A stretch of DNA of 64,000 nt, taken from the NCBI GenBank assembly GCA_910586005.1, contig CAJUHG010000001.1, positions 1 to 64,000 on the forward strand, given 5' to 3'. Shown piece by piece: positions 1 to 9,777 of this stretch. This DNA is from an uncultured Lachnospiraceae bacterium (GTDB taxonomy: Bacteria; Bacillota; Clostridia; Lachnospirales; Lachnospiraceae). The position numbers and the translations under genes were made by a program. The notes under the pieces are model-generated. The model made no database searches. It was not told the origin of the DNA and saw only the letters and a program-made list of their open reading frames with translations. Position 1 is the first letter of the stretch; each line of letters starts with the position of its first letter.

Positions 1-83
1 ATTCCTTACTGGCTGTAAGGGATATTAACCATAAATATATTGTAGTAGAAAGGAGAAAGTTACTGTAGGACAAATTTTCAGTA

Positions 84-863
84 ATGGTGTCTATGGAAGG
101 ATTTCGTGTGATAGATATAATACAACAGTTGGGATGGATGGTAAGAATTTTATTTGCAGGTCTTTGTGGTGGAGTTATTGGTTATGAGCGGGAAAGTCGG
201 AAAAAAACAGCAGGCCTTCGAACTCATGTAATTGTAGCTGTCTCTGCTGCATTGTTAATTGTGCTGTCTAAATATGGATTTCAAGATGTAGTAGGTCCTT
301 TTGTGCGAGTAGACCCTTCTAGAATTGCATCAGGAACAGTAGCTGCTATTGGTTTTCTTGGATCAGGAATTATTTTTTCTAGAAATAAAAATGTAAGTGG
401 AGTGACAACTTCAGCTGGAATTTGGGCTACCTTAGGAGTTGGAATGGCAGTAGGAGCAGGCATGTATGTTATAGGAATTTGTACTACTATAATTGTGGTA
501 TTGGTAGAAATTTTTCTAGGACGACAGGGGAAAATTTCTCATATTATTAAAGATGTGTATGAGATAGAAGTGGAATACAACTGTATAATTGGAACAGAAA
601 TTAGAATAGACGAAAGGATAAAGACAAAAGAAACAGAAGCTAGAATTGATAAATTGACCCAAAAAGAAGAAGATCAGATTGGCAAAATAATAAAAACGGA
701 ATTAGAAGAAACTTATAAATGTAAAATTTTAAAATTTCGTACCAAGAGAAAGAGAGATTGTATTCAGCTTGAATTGCTGGTACGTACTGCCAAGGGAAAA
801 GAATTGTTTCACTTGGCAGAACTTATTGAAAAATATCCAGCAATCAGAAAAATTACAATATAA
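84..863 (+). CDS. MgtC/SapB-family inner-membrane protein
   Basis: A 259-residue protein whose first half (about residues 15-150) is several hydrophobic segments separated by the family-typical stretch GGVIGYERESRKK...GLRTH and the later GFLGSGII motif. The C-terminal ~100 residues are charged and soluble, like the ACT-type tail of the longer MgtC/YhiD proteins. MgtC proteins are inner-membrane modulators linked to Mg2+ homeostasis, acid stress and ATP synthase in other bacteria; the substrate or partner here cannot be told from sequence. The start is uncertain: the ATG at 84 has a weak AGGA about 13 nt upstream, a second in-frame ATG lies at 93, and the better AGGAGA near 51 is too far away. 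It stands alone, convergent with the hfl genes. Confidence 0.85.
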   Translation: MVSMEGFRVIDIIQQLGWMVRILFAGLCGGVIGYERESRKKTAGLRTHVIVAVSAALLIVLSKYGFQDVVGPFVRVDPSRIASGTVAAIGFLGSGIIFSRNKNVSGVTTSAGIWATLGVGMAVGAGMYVIGICTTIIVVLVEIFLGRQGKISHIIKDVYEIEVEYNCIIGTEIRIDERIKTKETEARIDKLTQKEEDQIGKIIKTELEETYKCKILKFRTKRKRDCIQLELLVRTAKGKELFHLAELIEKYPAIRKITI

Positions 864-917
864 GATGTTTCTATTGTTTACACAAAGGCAAAGTGAGAAT
901 TACACTTGCTTGTAAGA

Positions 918-1808
918 TTAATTTTTTTGATAAAATAATTCTGCAATTGGAGAATCTTTGTCTAACACAATGGTATTGCCTTGATTTTTCAAAGTAATTT
1001 TCATAGCATCTAGCTGACGTACAAAGCTATAAAAATCTGCTTTTGCTTCATCATTGTAAGCATTACTTAAAATTTTCATATATTCAGCTTCTCCTTCTGC
1101 AATGGTAGTGTCAGCCGTTTTTTGTGCCTGAGCTAAGATAACCGTTGTTTTTTCATCTGTAGCATTTTTAATTTTCTGCGCTTCTTGCTCACCTTTGGCC
1201 TTGTAGGAAGCAGCAATATTTCCACGCTCAGAAACCATTCGTTTATAGACGGCTTCTTTATTCTCATCTGGTAAATCTAGCATTTTTGTTTCTATTTTTG
1301 CTACTTTGATTCCATAAGTTTCTAGGTTTGTTCCTAGTTTCTCTGTAAGCAGTTTGGCAAGTTCTCCATCTCTTCCAGAAATCACTTCTTCTTGTGTCAG
1401 ACTGCTGATTACATTTTTCAGTGCATTGTATACATTAGAACTAATACGAGACTCTGCATTTTGCTGAGAACCGCTTAATTTCTGAATAAATTTAATGGGA
1501 TCTTCAATTCTCCATAAGACAAAACAGTCAGATATCATGGATTTTTTATCAGAAGTCATAACATCACTAGCTGCAAGGTCACTTAAGATTAATTTATTAC
1601 TAATCACAGTTTCAGATTGGATAAAAGGAATTTTCCATCCCAAACCATAGGGATTACTTTCTATTGTATCTACACGTACAATTCTTCCAAATTGCTTAAT
1701 CACTCGATATTCACCTGGTCGTGTAATTACAGTTGCCAATTCTAGAAGAATAAGCAAACATACAAATATAACAACTAAAAATAGTTTATTCTTCTTCGTC
1801 TTCATCAT
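918..1808 (-). CDS. hflC: HflC-like SPFH/prohibitin-domain membrane protein
   Basis: About 296 residues when started at the ATG at 1808, preceded by GAGGAGG at good spacing; a longer upstream reading (to 1925) would lie inside hflK and is rejected. One N-terminal membrane segment (LFLVVIFVCLLILLELA) is followed by an SPFH/Band-7 domain (RPGEYRVIKQFGRIV...) and an alpha-helical Ala/Glu/Lys-rich stretch. In characterised bacteria HflC pairs with HflK to form a large ring around the FtsH protease and tune membrane-protein turnover. The gene overlaps the 3' end of hflK by 23 nt, so the two are translationally coupled. The stop is followed closely by the convergent MgtC-like gene. Confidence 0.88.
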   Translation of the reverse strand: MMKTKKNKLFLVVIFVCLLILLELATVITRPGEYRVIKQFGRIVRVDTIESNPYGLGWKIPFIQSETVISNKLILSDLAASDVMTSDKKSMISDCFVLWRIEDPIKFIQKLSGSQQNAESRISSNVYNALKNVISSLTQEEVISGRDGELAKLLTEKLGTNLETYGIKVAKIETKMLDLPDENKEAVYKRMVSERGNIAASYKAKGEQEAQKIKNATDEKTTVILAQAQKTADTTIAEGEAEYMKILSNAYNDEAKADFYSFVRQLDAMKITLKNQGNTIVLDKDSPIAELFYQKN

Positions 1809-2916
1809 ATTCTTCCTCCTCTTCATATTCCTCTTCTTGTGCAGAAATGTCTTCTTGATTAGAAGCTTCTGTTTGATTATTATCTCCTGTAACTGCATTT
1901 CCTGTCGTTCTATTTTCTGTGTCATTAGGCAAATTAATATTGCTAAAAGGTTCTAAGGGCAAGATAGTCTGTGTCTCTCCATCTGTAATATAAACTTTCA
2001 TAGAAGGAAGAATATCTTCCATCGTTTCATAGAACATTCGTTGTTTGGTAATCAGAGGAAATTTTGCATATTCTGCATAGAGTGAATTAAAACGTGCAGT
2101 TTGTCCTTCTGCTTCAGCAATCAGGGATTCTTTTTTTGCTTGTGCATCTTTTATAATTTTATCAGCATCTGCTTCTGCCTTTGGAATACGGGTATTTGCA
2201 TCTGCATTTGCATTATTGATTGCTGTATCCATACCCTGTTTTGCATCTTCTACATTTTTAAAGGCTTGTTTTACTTCTTCTGTGGGAACTTCTGCATCTT
2301 GAATCACAGCATTAGTAATCTGAATACCAATATCTTCTGCAGTTAGACGTTCTTGTAGTTTATTTTTTACATTAGTCTGAATTTCATATTTTCCAGTGGT
2401 CAGTACATCATCTACCTTGCAAGAACCTACCGTATCGCGAATATAGCTCTGAGCTAAATTTTTTACAACGATTTCTGGTTGTTCAGAAGCATATAAATAT
2501 TTGATGGGGTCTGTAATCTGATATTCAAAATAAAAGTCCACATTTACAAAGTTATAGTCGCTGGTTATCATAAAGGATTCTCCATAAACGGAATCATCTG
2601 ATTCTAAATCATATCCCACAGAAAATTGTTTTGCTGCTTTGCTGACTTTGGTAATATGCTGTAAATAGGGAACTTTAAACTTTATACCAGGGGTTTCTAT
2701 AATTTTTGTACTTCCAAGCGTGCGGATAACTCCATATTCATCTTCTTGTAGAAAAAAGATTGTTTGAAAGAGAGTAATCAGAATGAAAAGTCCCAGTATA
2801 ATTTTCCATAATACAGAGAAAAATCCTTCTTTTTTATTCTTTGGATTCATATCAGGTAAATCTTGTTCTGAAGGGAATGGAGGAGGAAAAGTAGTAGTTT
2901 GTTTTCTTTTTATCAT
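1786..2916 (-). CDS. hflK: HflK-like SPFH/prohibitin-domain membrane protein
   Basis: A 376-residue protein: short cytosolic N terminus with prolines, one membrane helix at about residues 32-52 (VLWKIILGLFILITLFQTIF), SPFH domain (EDEYGVIRTLG...), a long helical region, then a low-complexity tail that ends in an almost pure Glu/Asp/Tyr run. It is the usual partner of HflC in the FtsH-associated complex. The acidic tail is encoded by GA-rich DNA that also supplies the GGAGG ribosome binding site of the overlapping hflC, which may explain why that tail is kept. The start ATG at 2916 has AAGGAG upstream (minus strand). Confidence 0.87.
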   Translation of the reverse strand: MIKRKQTTTFPPPFPSEQDLPDMNPKNKKEGFFSVLWKIILGLFILITLFQTIFFLQEDEYGVIRTLGSTKIIETPGIKFKVPYLQHITKVSKAAKQFSVGYDLESDDSVYGESFMITSDYNFVNVDFYFEYQITDPIKYLYASEQPEIVVKNLAQSYIRDTVGSCKVDDVLTTGKYEIQTNVKNKLQERLTAEDIGIQITNAVIQDAEVPTEEVKQAFKNVEDAKQGMDTAINNANADANTRIPKAEADADKIIKDAQAKKESLIAEAEGQTARFNSLYAEYAKFPLITKQRMFYETMEDILPSMKVYITDGETQTILPLEPFSNINLPNDTENRTTGNAVTGDNNQTEASNQEDISAQEEEYEEEEEYDEDEEE

Positions 2917-3017
2917 TTGTTTACTCCTTTCTTAGCTTGTGTGAAAAGTTGCTTGAAATTATTTCAGAGGATATAAAAAAGAATTAACTTTTACGATTGT
3001 CAATAGATATTAGACAA

Positions 3018-4847
3018 TTATTTTTTTAAATTAGCTCTTTTTCTTAAAGTTGGGTCTAAAATTCGCTTGCGGATGCGAAGATTTTTAGGAGTAACTTCTA
3101 AAAGCTCGTCTGTTTCAATAAATTCTAAGGCTTGTTCTAAACTTAAAATTTTGGGTGGTGTTAAAGTCAATGCTTCATCTGCACTGGAGGAGCGCGTATT
3201 TGTCAAATGTTTTTTCTTGCAGACATTGATTTCAATATCTTCTGGTTTTGCACTTTGTCCAATAATCATACCAGCATATACTTTTTCACCAGCTCCAATA
3301 AAAAGTGTTCCTCTATCTTGTGCGCTGAACAAACCATAAGTGACAGACTCTCCTGACTCAAAAGCAATCAAAGACCCCTGCTTACGATAAGTGATATCTC
3401 CTTTGTAGGGCTCATATCCATGAAAAATAGTATTGATAATCCCATTTCCTTTGGTATCTGTTAGAAATTCACTGCGGTAGCCAATCAGTCCACGAGAAGG
3501 AATATTAAATGTTAGCCTTGTGTAACCACCACTAATGGGGCCCATATTTTGCAGTTCTCCTTTTCGCTGACTTAATTTTTCAATGACAGCTCCTGTAAAT
3601 TCATCTGGAACATCTACATAGGCAAGTTCCATAGGTTCTAATTTTTTCCCATTTTCATCTTGATGGTATAAAACTTCCGCTTTGCTTACTGCAAATTCAT
3701 AGCCTTCTCGCCGCATATTTTCAATTAAAACAGACAGATGAAGCTCCCCTCGACCAGAAACTTTTAGACTATCTGGACTGTCTGTTTCTTCTACGCGTAA
3801 AGATACATCTGTATTTAATTCTCTAAATAATCTATCGCGAATATGGCGGGAAGTAACAAACTTTCCATCTTGTCCAGCTAAAGGGCTGTCATTTACAATA
3901 AAATTCATAGAAATGGTAGGGTCAGAAATTTTTTGAAAATCAATCGCGCAAGGCGCTTCAGGAGCACAAATTGTATCACCGATATGAATATCTGCAATTC
4001 CTGAAATAGCAACAATGGAACCAATCTTTGCCTCTGTAACATCTACTTTATTTAATCCATCAAATTCATACAGTTTGCTAATGCGCACTTTTTGTAGTTT
4101 ATCTGGTTCATGATGATTTACTACCACAGCATCCTGATTTACCTTTAGGCATCCATTATCTACTTTTCCAACACCAATGCGACCTACATATTCATTATAG
4201 TCTATCGTACTGATTAATACTTGTGTATTAGCATCTGGATCGCCTTCTGGTGCTGGAATGTATTCTAGTATAGTTTCAAATAAAGCAGTCATATCCTTTT
4301 TTTCATCTTTTAAATCTTTTACTGCATAGCCATCTCGTGCAGAAGCATAGATAAATGGACAATCAAGTTGCTCATCCGAGGCATCTAAATCCATAAATAA
4401 TTCTAATACTTCATCAATCACTTCTTCTGGGCGAGCTTCTGGGCGGTCGATTTTATTGATACAAGCAATTACTGGAAGATTCAAGGCAAGAGCTTTCATT
4501 AGTACAAATTTTGTCTGTGGCATGGCACCCTCAAAGGCATCTACTACAAGAATCACACCATTTACCATTTTTAGTACACGTTCCACTTCACCACCAAAAT
4601 CTGCATGTCCTGGTGTATCAATGATATTGATTTTTGTATCCTTATAAAAAACAGCTGTATTTTTGGAAAGAATGGTAATCCCACGTTCCCGTTCAATATC
4701 GTTGGAATCCATAACACGTTCTTGTACTTCTTGATTAGCACGAAACACGCCACTTTGTTTTAATAATTCATCTACTAATGTAGTTTTTCCATGATCTACA
4801 TGAGCAATAATGGCAATATTACGGATATCTTCTCGTTTCATCTTCAT
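3018..4847 (-). CDS. typA: Translational GTPase TypA/BipA
   Basis: A 609-residue translation-factor GTPase. The G1 motif AHVDHGKTT, the G2/switch region RERGITI, G3 DTPGHADF and G4 NKIDRP are all intact in the first 140 residues. They are followed by EF-G-like beta-barrel and alpha/beta domains and the C-terminal BipA-specific domain (KGNGIINTIFHGYEPY, then GIIGQ-like and KKKHLTNTRSS). Length matches the family (about 600-615). BipA binds the 70S ribosome and supports 50S assembly and growth at low temperature or under stress. AAGGAT lies about 5 nt upstream of the ATG. It is a single gene, separated by 101 bp from hflK on the same strand. Confidence 0.96.
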   Translation of the reverse strand: MKMKREDIRNIAIIAHVDHGKTTLVDELLKQSGVFRANQEVQERVMDSNDIERERGITILSKNTAVFYKDTKINIIDTPGHADFGGEVERVLKMVNGVILVVDAFEGAMPQTKFVLMKALALNLPVIACINKIDRPEARPEEVIDEVLELFMDLDASDEQLDCPFIYASARDGYAVKDLKDEKKDMTALFETILEYIPAPEGDPDANTQVLISTIDYNEYVGRIGVGKVDNGCLKVNQDAVVVNHHEPDKLQKVRISKLYEFDGLNKVDVTEAKIGSIVAISGIADIHIGDTICAPEAPCAIDFQKISDPTISMNFIVNDSPLAGQDGKFVTSRHIRDRLFRELNTDVSLRVEETDSPDSLKVSGRGELHLSVLIENMRREGYEFAVSKAEVLYHQDENGKKLEPMELAYVDVPDEFTGAVIEKLSQRKGELQNMGPISGGYTRLTFNIPSRGLIGYRSEFLTDTKGNGIINTIFHGYEPYKGDITYRKQGSLIAFESGESVTYGLFSAQDRGTLFIGAGEKVYAGMIIGQSAKPEDIEINVCKKKHLTNTRSSSADEALTLTPPKILSLEQALEFIETDELLEVTPKNLRIRKRILDPTLRKRANLKK

Positions 4848-5016
4848 AAAATAATCCTTCTTTCTATATAAATCCTTACTTGACTTTTGTATTTTACCAT
4901 ATAATTTGTATTTGGAAAAGTATTTCTAATGTTGAAAAAAGATGATGGAACTTTTAATATGTGGTAATATAATAATATAATTATACTTTGAAAGATTTTG
5001 AGGTGATTTATTAATT

Positions 5017-7734
5017 ATGAAAGAACAAGAAAAACCATTGAAAAAAAAGACAATACTATCCTTTATAAAAAAGTGGAAGGAATATCAAAAAATAATTAAA
5101 AGAGAATTAAAAGAAAAACAGAAATATTGGAAGGGAAGTCCAATTGTTTTAATTTTTACATCAATTTTAATTTTAGTTTTTGTGTCAGGAAATTATTTTT
5201 CTTTTCTTGAAATTCAGCTTTTCGAAGAACGTGAAAGCCATATTGTAGAACTTACAGAAAAAGCTTCTGAAATAGTAGATGGAGTGATTGAGCATTCTTG
5301 GCAACAGATGCTTGCCTGTGAATATACAATAAGAACAAATACCATTAATTCAGAACAAGAATTACTAGAGGTTCTAGTATCTTCTTCTAATTTTATTAAT
5401 GAAAAACATACACTTGCGTTAGCAATTGATGAAAATGCTAATTACTATTCGTCTGATACTTGTACAGGTCATTGGTCACAAACAGAAGTTTTGTCTATGC
5501 AAGCAAAGGATATGCAGCATATTGTATCTGAAATTCCCCATAAGACAGAAAAGTCTTATTTTATGTTTCTAAAACGCTTAGAAGAACCTATTATAATGCA
5601 AGGAGATAATATTGCTATTACACATCTTGTATTAGCTATAGATATAGAGACTATGCGGGAAAAAATTTCTGTAAAAGGTTTTGGGGAACAATGTTATACC
5701 TATTTAGTAAATCAAGATGGGAGAAGGCTTTATAAATATACTTATACCAATAATTTTATTGAAGGATACAATGTACTAAATGCATTTCGTGATTATAAGA
5801 TTTTACATGGTGGGCAATATGAAGATTTTGTGCAAAACTTAGAACAAGGAAAAAATACTGTCTTGGAATTTGAATTTATAGATTCTAATAATAAAAAAGA
5901 ATATTGGTTTGTGGCAAATGCTCCTATTTCATCAGAAAATTGGCAAATTTTATTGTTTGTTCCAACAGAGGTATTAGGTGCAAATACATCTTTATTGATG
6001 TCTAGAACGATTTGTTTTTTTATTATTGTGTCCATTGTATTTATTTTAATGGTTGCAATTATTATTGCAATTACTATGATTTCAAAAGCAAATAGGCAGT
6101 TGATAAAACAAAAAGATGAAGCAAATCGATTGCTTAAAGTTTCTGCTGAAGAGGCAAGAAGTGCAAACCAAGCAAAAAGCGATTTTTTATCTCATATGAG
6201 TCATGATATTCGTACGCCTATTAATGGAATTATGGGTATGACAGATATTGCTTTCAAAAATATAGGCAATCAAGAAAAAATATTAGATTGTTTAAATAAG
6301 ATTAATAGTTCCTCACAACATTTATTAGGGTTGATTAATGATGTATTAGATATGAGTCGTATTGAATCAGGAAAAACAAAAGTGAAACAGGAAAGTTTTG
6401 ATATTAGAACTTGTATTGACAATTGTGCTTCTATTATTGGAGGGCAACTTGTAACAAGAGATATTGAATTGGTAAAGGAAGTTGACAAATTTGAACATCC
6501 TTTATTGATTGGAGATGAACTGCATCTTCGGCAGGTTTTTATCAATATTCTTGGAAATTCTGTAAAATTTACACCAGATGGTGGCAAAATTTATTTTCGG
6601 GTCAAAGAAATAGAAAGTTTAGATGGGAAAGCATTTTTTCAATTTGAATTAGAAGATACAGGAATTGGAATGAAAGAAGATTTTTTACCACATTTATTTG
6701 AAGCTTTTTCTCAAGAAGATGATGGTACAAGAACAACCTACAAAGGGACTGGACTTGGTATGGCAATTACTAAGAAGTTTTTGGATATGATGGGCGCTAC
6801 CGTCAAAGTTGAAAGTAAATTAAATGTTGGTACAAAATTTCAAATTAATCTTTGGTTTGATATTGATAAAGATACAAAAATAAATGAAACAAAGATAGAA
6901 ACTCATGTGAATTTAAAAGGAATGAAAATTCTTCTGGTGGAAGATATAGAATTGAACTTGGAAATTGCACAAAGTATTTTAGAAGAAGAGGGTGTTATTA
7001 TTACTCCAGCGATGAATGGTCAAGAAGCAGTAGATGCCTTTATCAATCATCCTATGAATACCTTTGATGCTATTCTTATGGATATTATGATGCCAGTGAT
7101 GGATGGTATTACTGCTACAAAGACAATCCGTGCCTTGGATAGACCTGATGCGAAAACAATTCCCATTATTGCAATGACTGCAAACGCCTATGAAGAGGAT
7201 ATTAGAAATACACATGAAGCTGGTATGAATGAACATCTTTCTAAACCTATTGATATAGACTTGATGCTAAACACAATATCCTATTTTTATCATTCCTACC
7301 AAAACGAGGAGCAAACAGATGATTTGACAGGTCTGAAAGCATTGTTGGCGGATGATGTAGAATTGAATCTTGAAATTGCAGAGGAACTATTAAAAGGGAT
7401 GGGAGTAATTGTTACAACAGCACAAAATGGAAAGGAAGTAGTAGATATTTTTTCTAAAAATCCAGAAGGTACCTTTGATGTAATTCTTATAGATGTACAT
7501 ATGCCAGTGATGGATGGTATTACTGCTAGCAAAACCATTCGTGAAATGGAGCGAAAAGATGCACATAAAATTCCAATTATTGCAATGACAGCAGATGTTT
7601 ATGAGGAAGATATAAAGAGAACGAAAGAAGCAGGAATGAATGGTCATCTAGCTAAGCCATTACAATTTGAAAAAATAATATATATGTTATCTGGAGTGAA
7701 ACAAAATATTGGAACTTTTTATAATTTTGAATAG
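5017..7734 (+). CDS. Hybrid sensor histidine kinase with two receiver domains
   Basis: A 905-residue membrane hybrid kinase. Order: cytosolic basic N terminus; membrane helix about residues 48-66; extracellular sensor domain about 67-325 (Cache-like by layout); second membrane helix about 328-353; HisKA with phospho-acceptor His396 in SHMSHDIRTPING; HATPase_c with N, G1 (DTGIGM) and G2 (GTGLGMAI) boxes; REC1 with Asp689 in LMDIMMPVMDG; REC2 with Asp826 in LIDVHMPVMDG. No HPt or DNA-binding output domain is seen, so the phosphate must pass to a partner encoded elsewhere. A solute-binding lipoprotein starts 29 bp downstream, which suggests a ligand-binding partner for the sensor. REC1 and REC2 are similar enough to suggest internal duplication. 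Confidence 0.93.
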   Translation: MKEQEKPLKKKTILSFIKKWKEYQKIIKRELKEKQKYWKGSPIVLIFTSILILVFVSGNYFSFLEIQLFEERESHIVELTEKASEIVDGVIEHSWQQMLACEYTIRTNTINSEQELLEVLVSSSNFINEKHTLALAIDENANYYSSDTCTGHWSQTEVLSMQAKDMQHIVSEIPHKTEKSYFMFLKRLEEPIIMQGDNIAITHLVLAIDIETMREKISVKGFGEQCYTYLVNQDGRRLYKYTYTNNFIEGYNVLNAFRDYKILHGGQYEDFVQNLEQGKNTVLEFEFIDSNNKKEYWFVANAPISSENWQILLFVPTEVLGANTSLLMSRTICFFIIVSIVFILMVAIIIAITMISKANRQLIKQKDEANRLLKVSAEEARSANQAKSDFLSHMSHDIRTPINGIMGMTDIAFKNIGNQEKILDCLNKINSSSQHLLGLINDVLDMSRIESGKTKVKQESFDIRTCIDNCASIIGGQLVTRDIELVKEVDKFEHPLLIGDELHLRQVFINILGNSVKFTPDGGKIYFRVKEIESLDGKAFFQFELEDTGIGMKEDFLPHLFEAFSQEDDGTRTTYKGTGLGMAITKKFLDMMGATVKVESKLNVGTKFQINLWFDIDKDTKINETKIETHVNLKGMKILLVEDIELNLEIAQSILEEEGVIITPAMNGQEAVDAFINHPMNTFDAILMDIMMPVMDGITATKTIRALDRPDAKTIPIIAMTANAYEEDIRNTHEAGMNEHLSKPIDIDLMLNTISYFYHSYQNEEQTDDLTGLKALLADDVELNLEIAEELLKGMGVIVTTAQNGKEVVDIFSKNPEGTFDVILIDVHMPVMDGITASKTIREMERKDAHKIPIIAMTADVYEEDIKRTKEAGMNGHLAKPLQFEKIIYMLSGVKQNIGTFYNFE

Positions 7735-7763
7735 ATTAACATTAGAAAGAAGGTGGGAAATCT

Positions 7764-9539
7764 ATGTTAAAGAAGATATTAAGTCTATTGTTATATATTA
7801 TTATAGTTACAAATGTAATTACAGGTTGTCAAAGTAGTAATAAGATATCTACAAAGGAGATTGAAAAGAAAGAAGAACACCAGCCTATCACAATATCTAA
7901 TCTTAATAACTTTATTAAAAAAGATTTTCTAGATGCTTTTGAAAAAAAGTATCCAGAAGTAAAATTAGAACTTATTAGTTATGGTGGTATGAATGGAAGT
8001 GGATATGCAAAATATACACTAGAACATGGAGATATTGCAGATATATATGTTACGCCGCAAAGTTTTAGTAAAGAAGCCCAAGAGAAGTACCTTCTCGATT
8101 TATCTAATTATAATTTTGTGAATTATTATTCCAATATATTATTAGATTCTCTAGATATTAATGGAAGTATTTATCTTTTGCCTTCTGGTTATCAATTAAC
8201 TGGAATTTATTACAATAAGACAATACTAAAAGAAAATAACTGGGAGGTTCCTAAAAGTTTTGATGCATTAGTTGCGTTATCAGAAAAGATAGAAAAAGCA
8301 GGATATCAAACGATGGGGCATGAAATGTCATTGAATGGATATCCTTTTAACTATTTTTTTAATATAGGAAATACCATATATTTTAGTACTCCAGAAGGAA
8401 CACAATGGAAGAAAGATTTTCCAATAGGGAAAACAAAAGCTGCTGGTAATAACAAATTAAAGAAAACAATAGAATATTTTAATCAGTGGATAGAACATGA
8501 GTTTATTACAACAGAACATATGGAAAAAGAAAGGTTTTTTGAGGGAGATTGTGTATTTTTTCTTTGTCTTGGATTAGATAAATATAAGAATACAACAGAA
8601 GAAGGAAAAACTTATGAATTTGGGACATTACCTTGGCTTAGTAAAGATGGCAGTAATAATATGCTAACAAGAACCGTTTCTAAATATATGGGTATTAATA
8701 AATCGTTAGCTGATAAAGGAAATGAACAAAAATTAGAAGATGCATTAAAATTATTAAATTATATTTCTACGATAGAGGGACAGCAAGCGCTGATGACAGA
8801 AAATAATCAGTATATGCTATCTTTAAATGAAATAAAACTACCAGAAGATAGTCCCTATCAAGAGATTATTAGTTTGGTAAATGAGGGGAGAACTGTTCCA
8901 CTTCTATATGTAGGATGGGAAAAACAAATTATACCAATTGCACAAGATATTAAAAAATTAATAAATAGAGAAATAGATATAGATGAATTAATAGAATTGA
9001 TGGATCAAACCAACGATGAATTACTGAATGGTTCTTCTGATGATATATATGCAGTAGTGGATGAAGTGTTGACAGAAGAAACTTGTGCTAGACTAGTTGC
9101 AATTGCAGAAGGAAAAGCAGTTGATGCAGATTGTGCCATTGTTTCTTTAAATAGCTATCATGGAGAGGAATATTTTAATAATCAGGGAACTTCCCATTAT
9201 CTTTACGAGGGGGATGTAAATACTGATATTATTAACATTATTAGGCCAAGATCTACAACGATTTCTACCATAGAGATGACAGGCGCGGAGATTCGCTCTA
9301 TGCAAACAGCAGGATTTGACTTAGATAAAAATGGTAATCCATATGAGTATCTTTTATTTACCAAAGAAGATATGGAACTGAAAGATAATGTTACCTATAA
9401 ACTTGCAATATCTACAGGTGAATTGAGTGAAGATTTCATTTCAAAAGCAACTGAAACAGAAAAATCTCCTTTAGATGCGATTCGAACTTATTTAAGAGAA
9501 CTTGGACATATAAATGCAGATGCGATTCGATGGGATTAA
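7764..9539 (+). CDS. Solute-binding lipoprotein with a 5'-nucleotidase-C-like tail
   Basis: A 591-residue lipoprotein: signal peptide with lipobox VITGC (Cys22), then a family-1-type extracellular solute-binding fold (about residues 40-400, with ITISNLNNF...FEKKYPEVKLELI and SGYQLTGIYYNK). The last ~170 residues, from about 425, look like the C-terminal domain of UshA-type 5'-nucleotidases (SGTxx-like IIRPRSTTISTIEMTGAEIRSM); the catalytic metallophosphatase domain is absent. No permease or ATPase lies beside it, so it is probably a sensor subunit for the hybrid kinase just upstream rather than a transporter component; that is inference. RBS AAGGTGGG sits before the ATG. Confidence 0.75.
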   Translation: MLKKILSLLLYIIIVTNVITGCQSSNKISTKEIEKKEEHQPITISNLNNFIKKDFLDAFEKKYPEVKLELISYGGMNGSGYAKYTLEHGDIADIYVTPQSFSKEAQEKYLLDLSNYNFVNYYSNILLDSLDINGSIYLLPSGYQLTGIYYNKTILKENNWEVPKSFDALVALSEKIEKAGYQTMGHEMSLNGYPFNYFFNIGNTIYFSTPEGTQWKKDFPIGKTKAAGNNKLKKTIEYFNQWIEHEFITTEHMEKERFFEGDCVFFLCLGLDKYKNTTEEGKTYEFGTLPWLSKDGSNNMLTRTVSKYMGINKSLADKGNEQKLEDALKLLNYISTIEGQQALMTENNQYMLSLNEIKLPEDSPYQEIISLVNEGRTVPLLYVGWEKQIIPIAQDIKKLINREIDIDELIELMDQTNDELLNGSSDDIYAVVDEVLTEETCARLVAIAEGKAVDADCAIVSLNSYHGEEYFNNQGTSHYLYEGDVNTDIINIIRPRSTTISTIEMTGAEIRSMQTAGFDLDKNGNPYEYLLFTKEDMELKDNVTYKLAISTGELSEDFISKATETEKSPLDAIRTYLRELGHINADAIRWD

Positions 9540-9777
9540 GAAATATTGGTTTATCGCGAAGTGATTATATGCTAGAATGGACATAACTAACGATAGCTTA
9601 TCACAAAGCAATTATAGTATCATAAAAAATTAATATACTGGTTTATATAACTATGTGAAGATTTTAGACAGGAGAACAATTAATACAAGAATAGGTGAAT
9701 ATCCCTGTTTATGCAGGTTTTAACATTTATAACAAAGATAGTAAAAAGCTTATGTAAAAAGGAAGGATGAGAAATTT

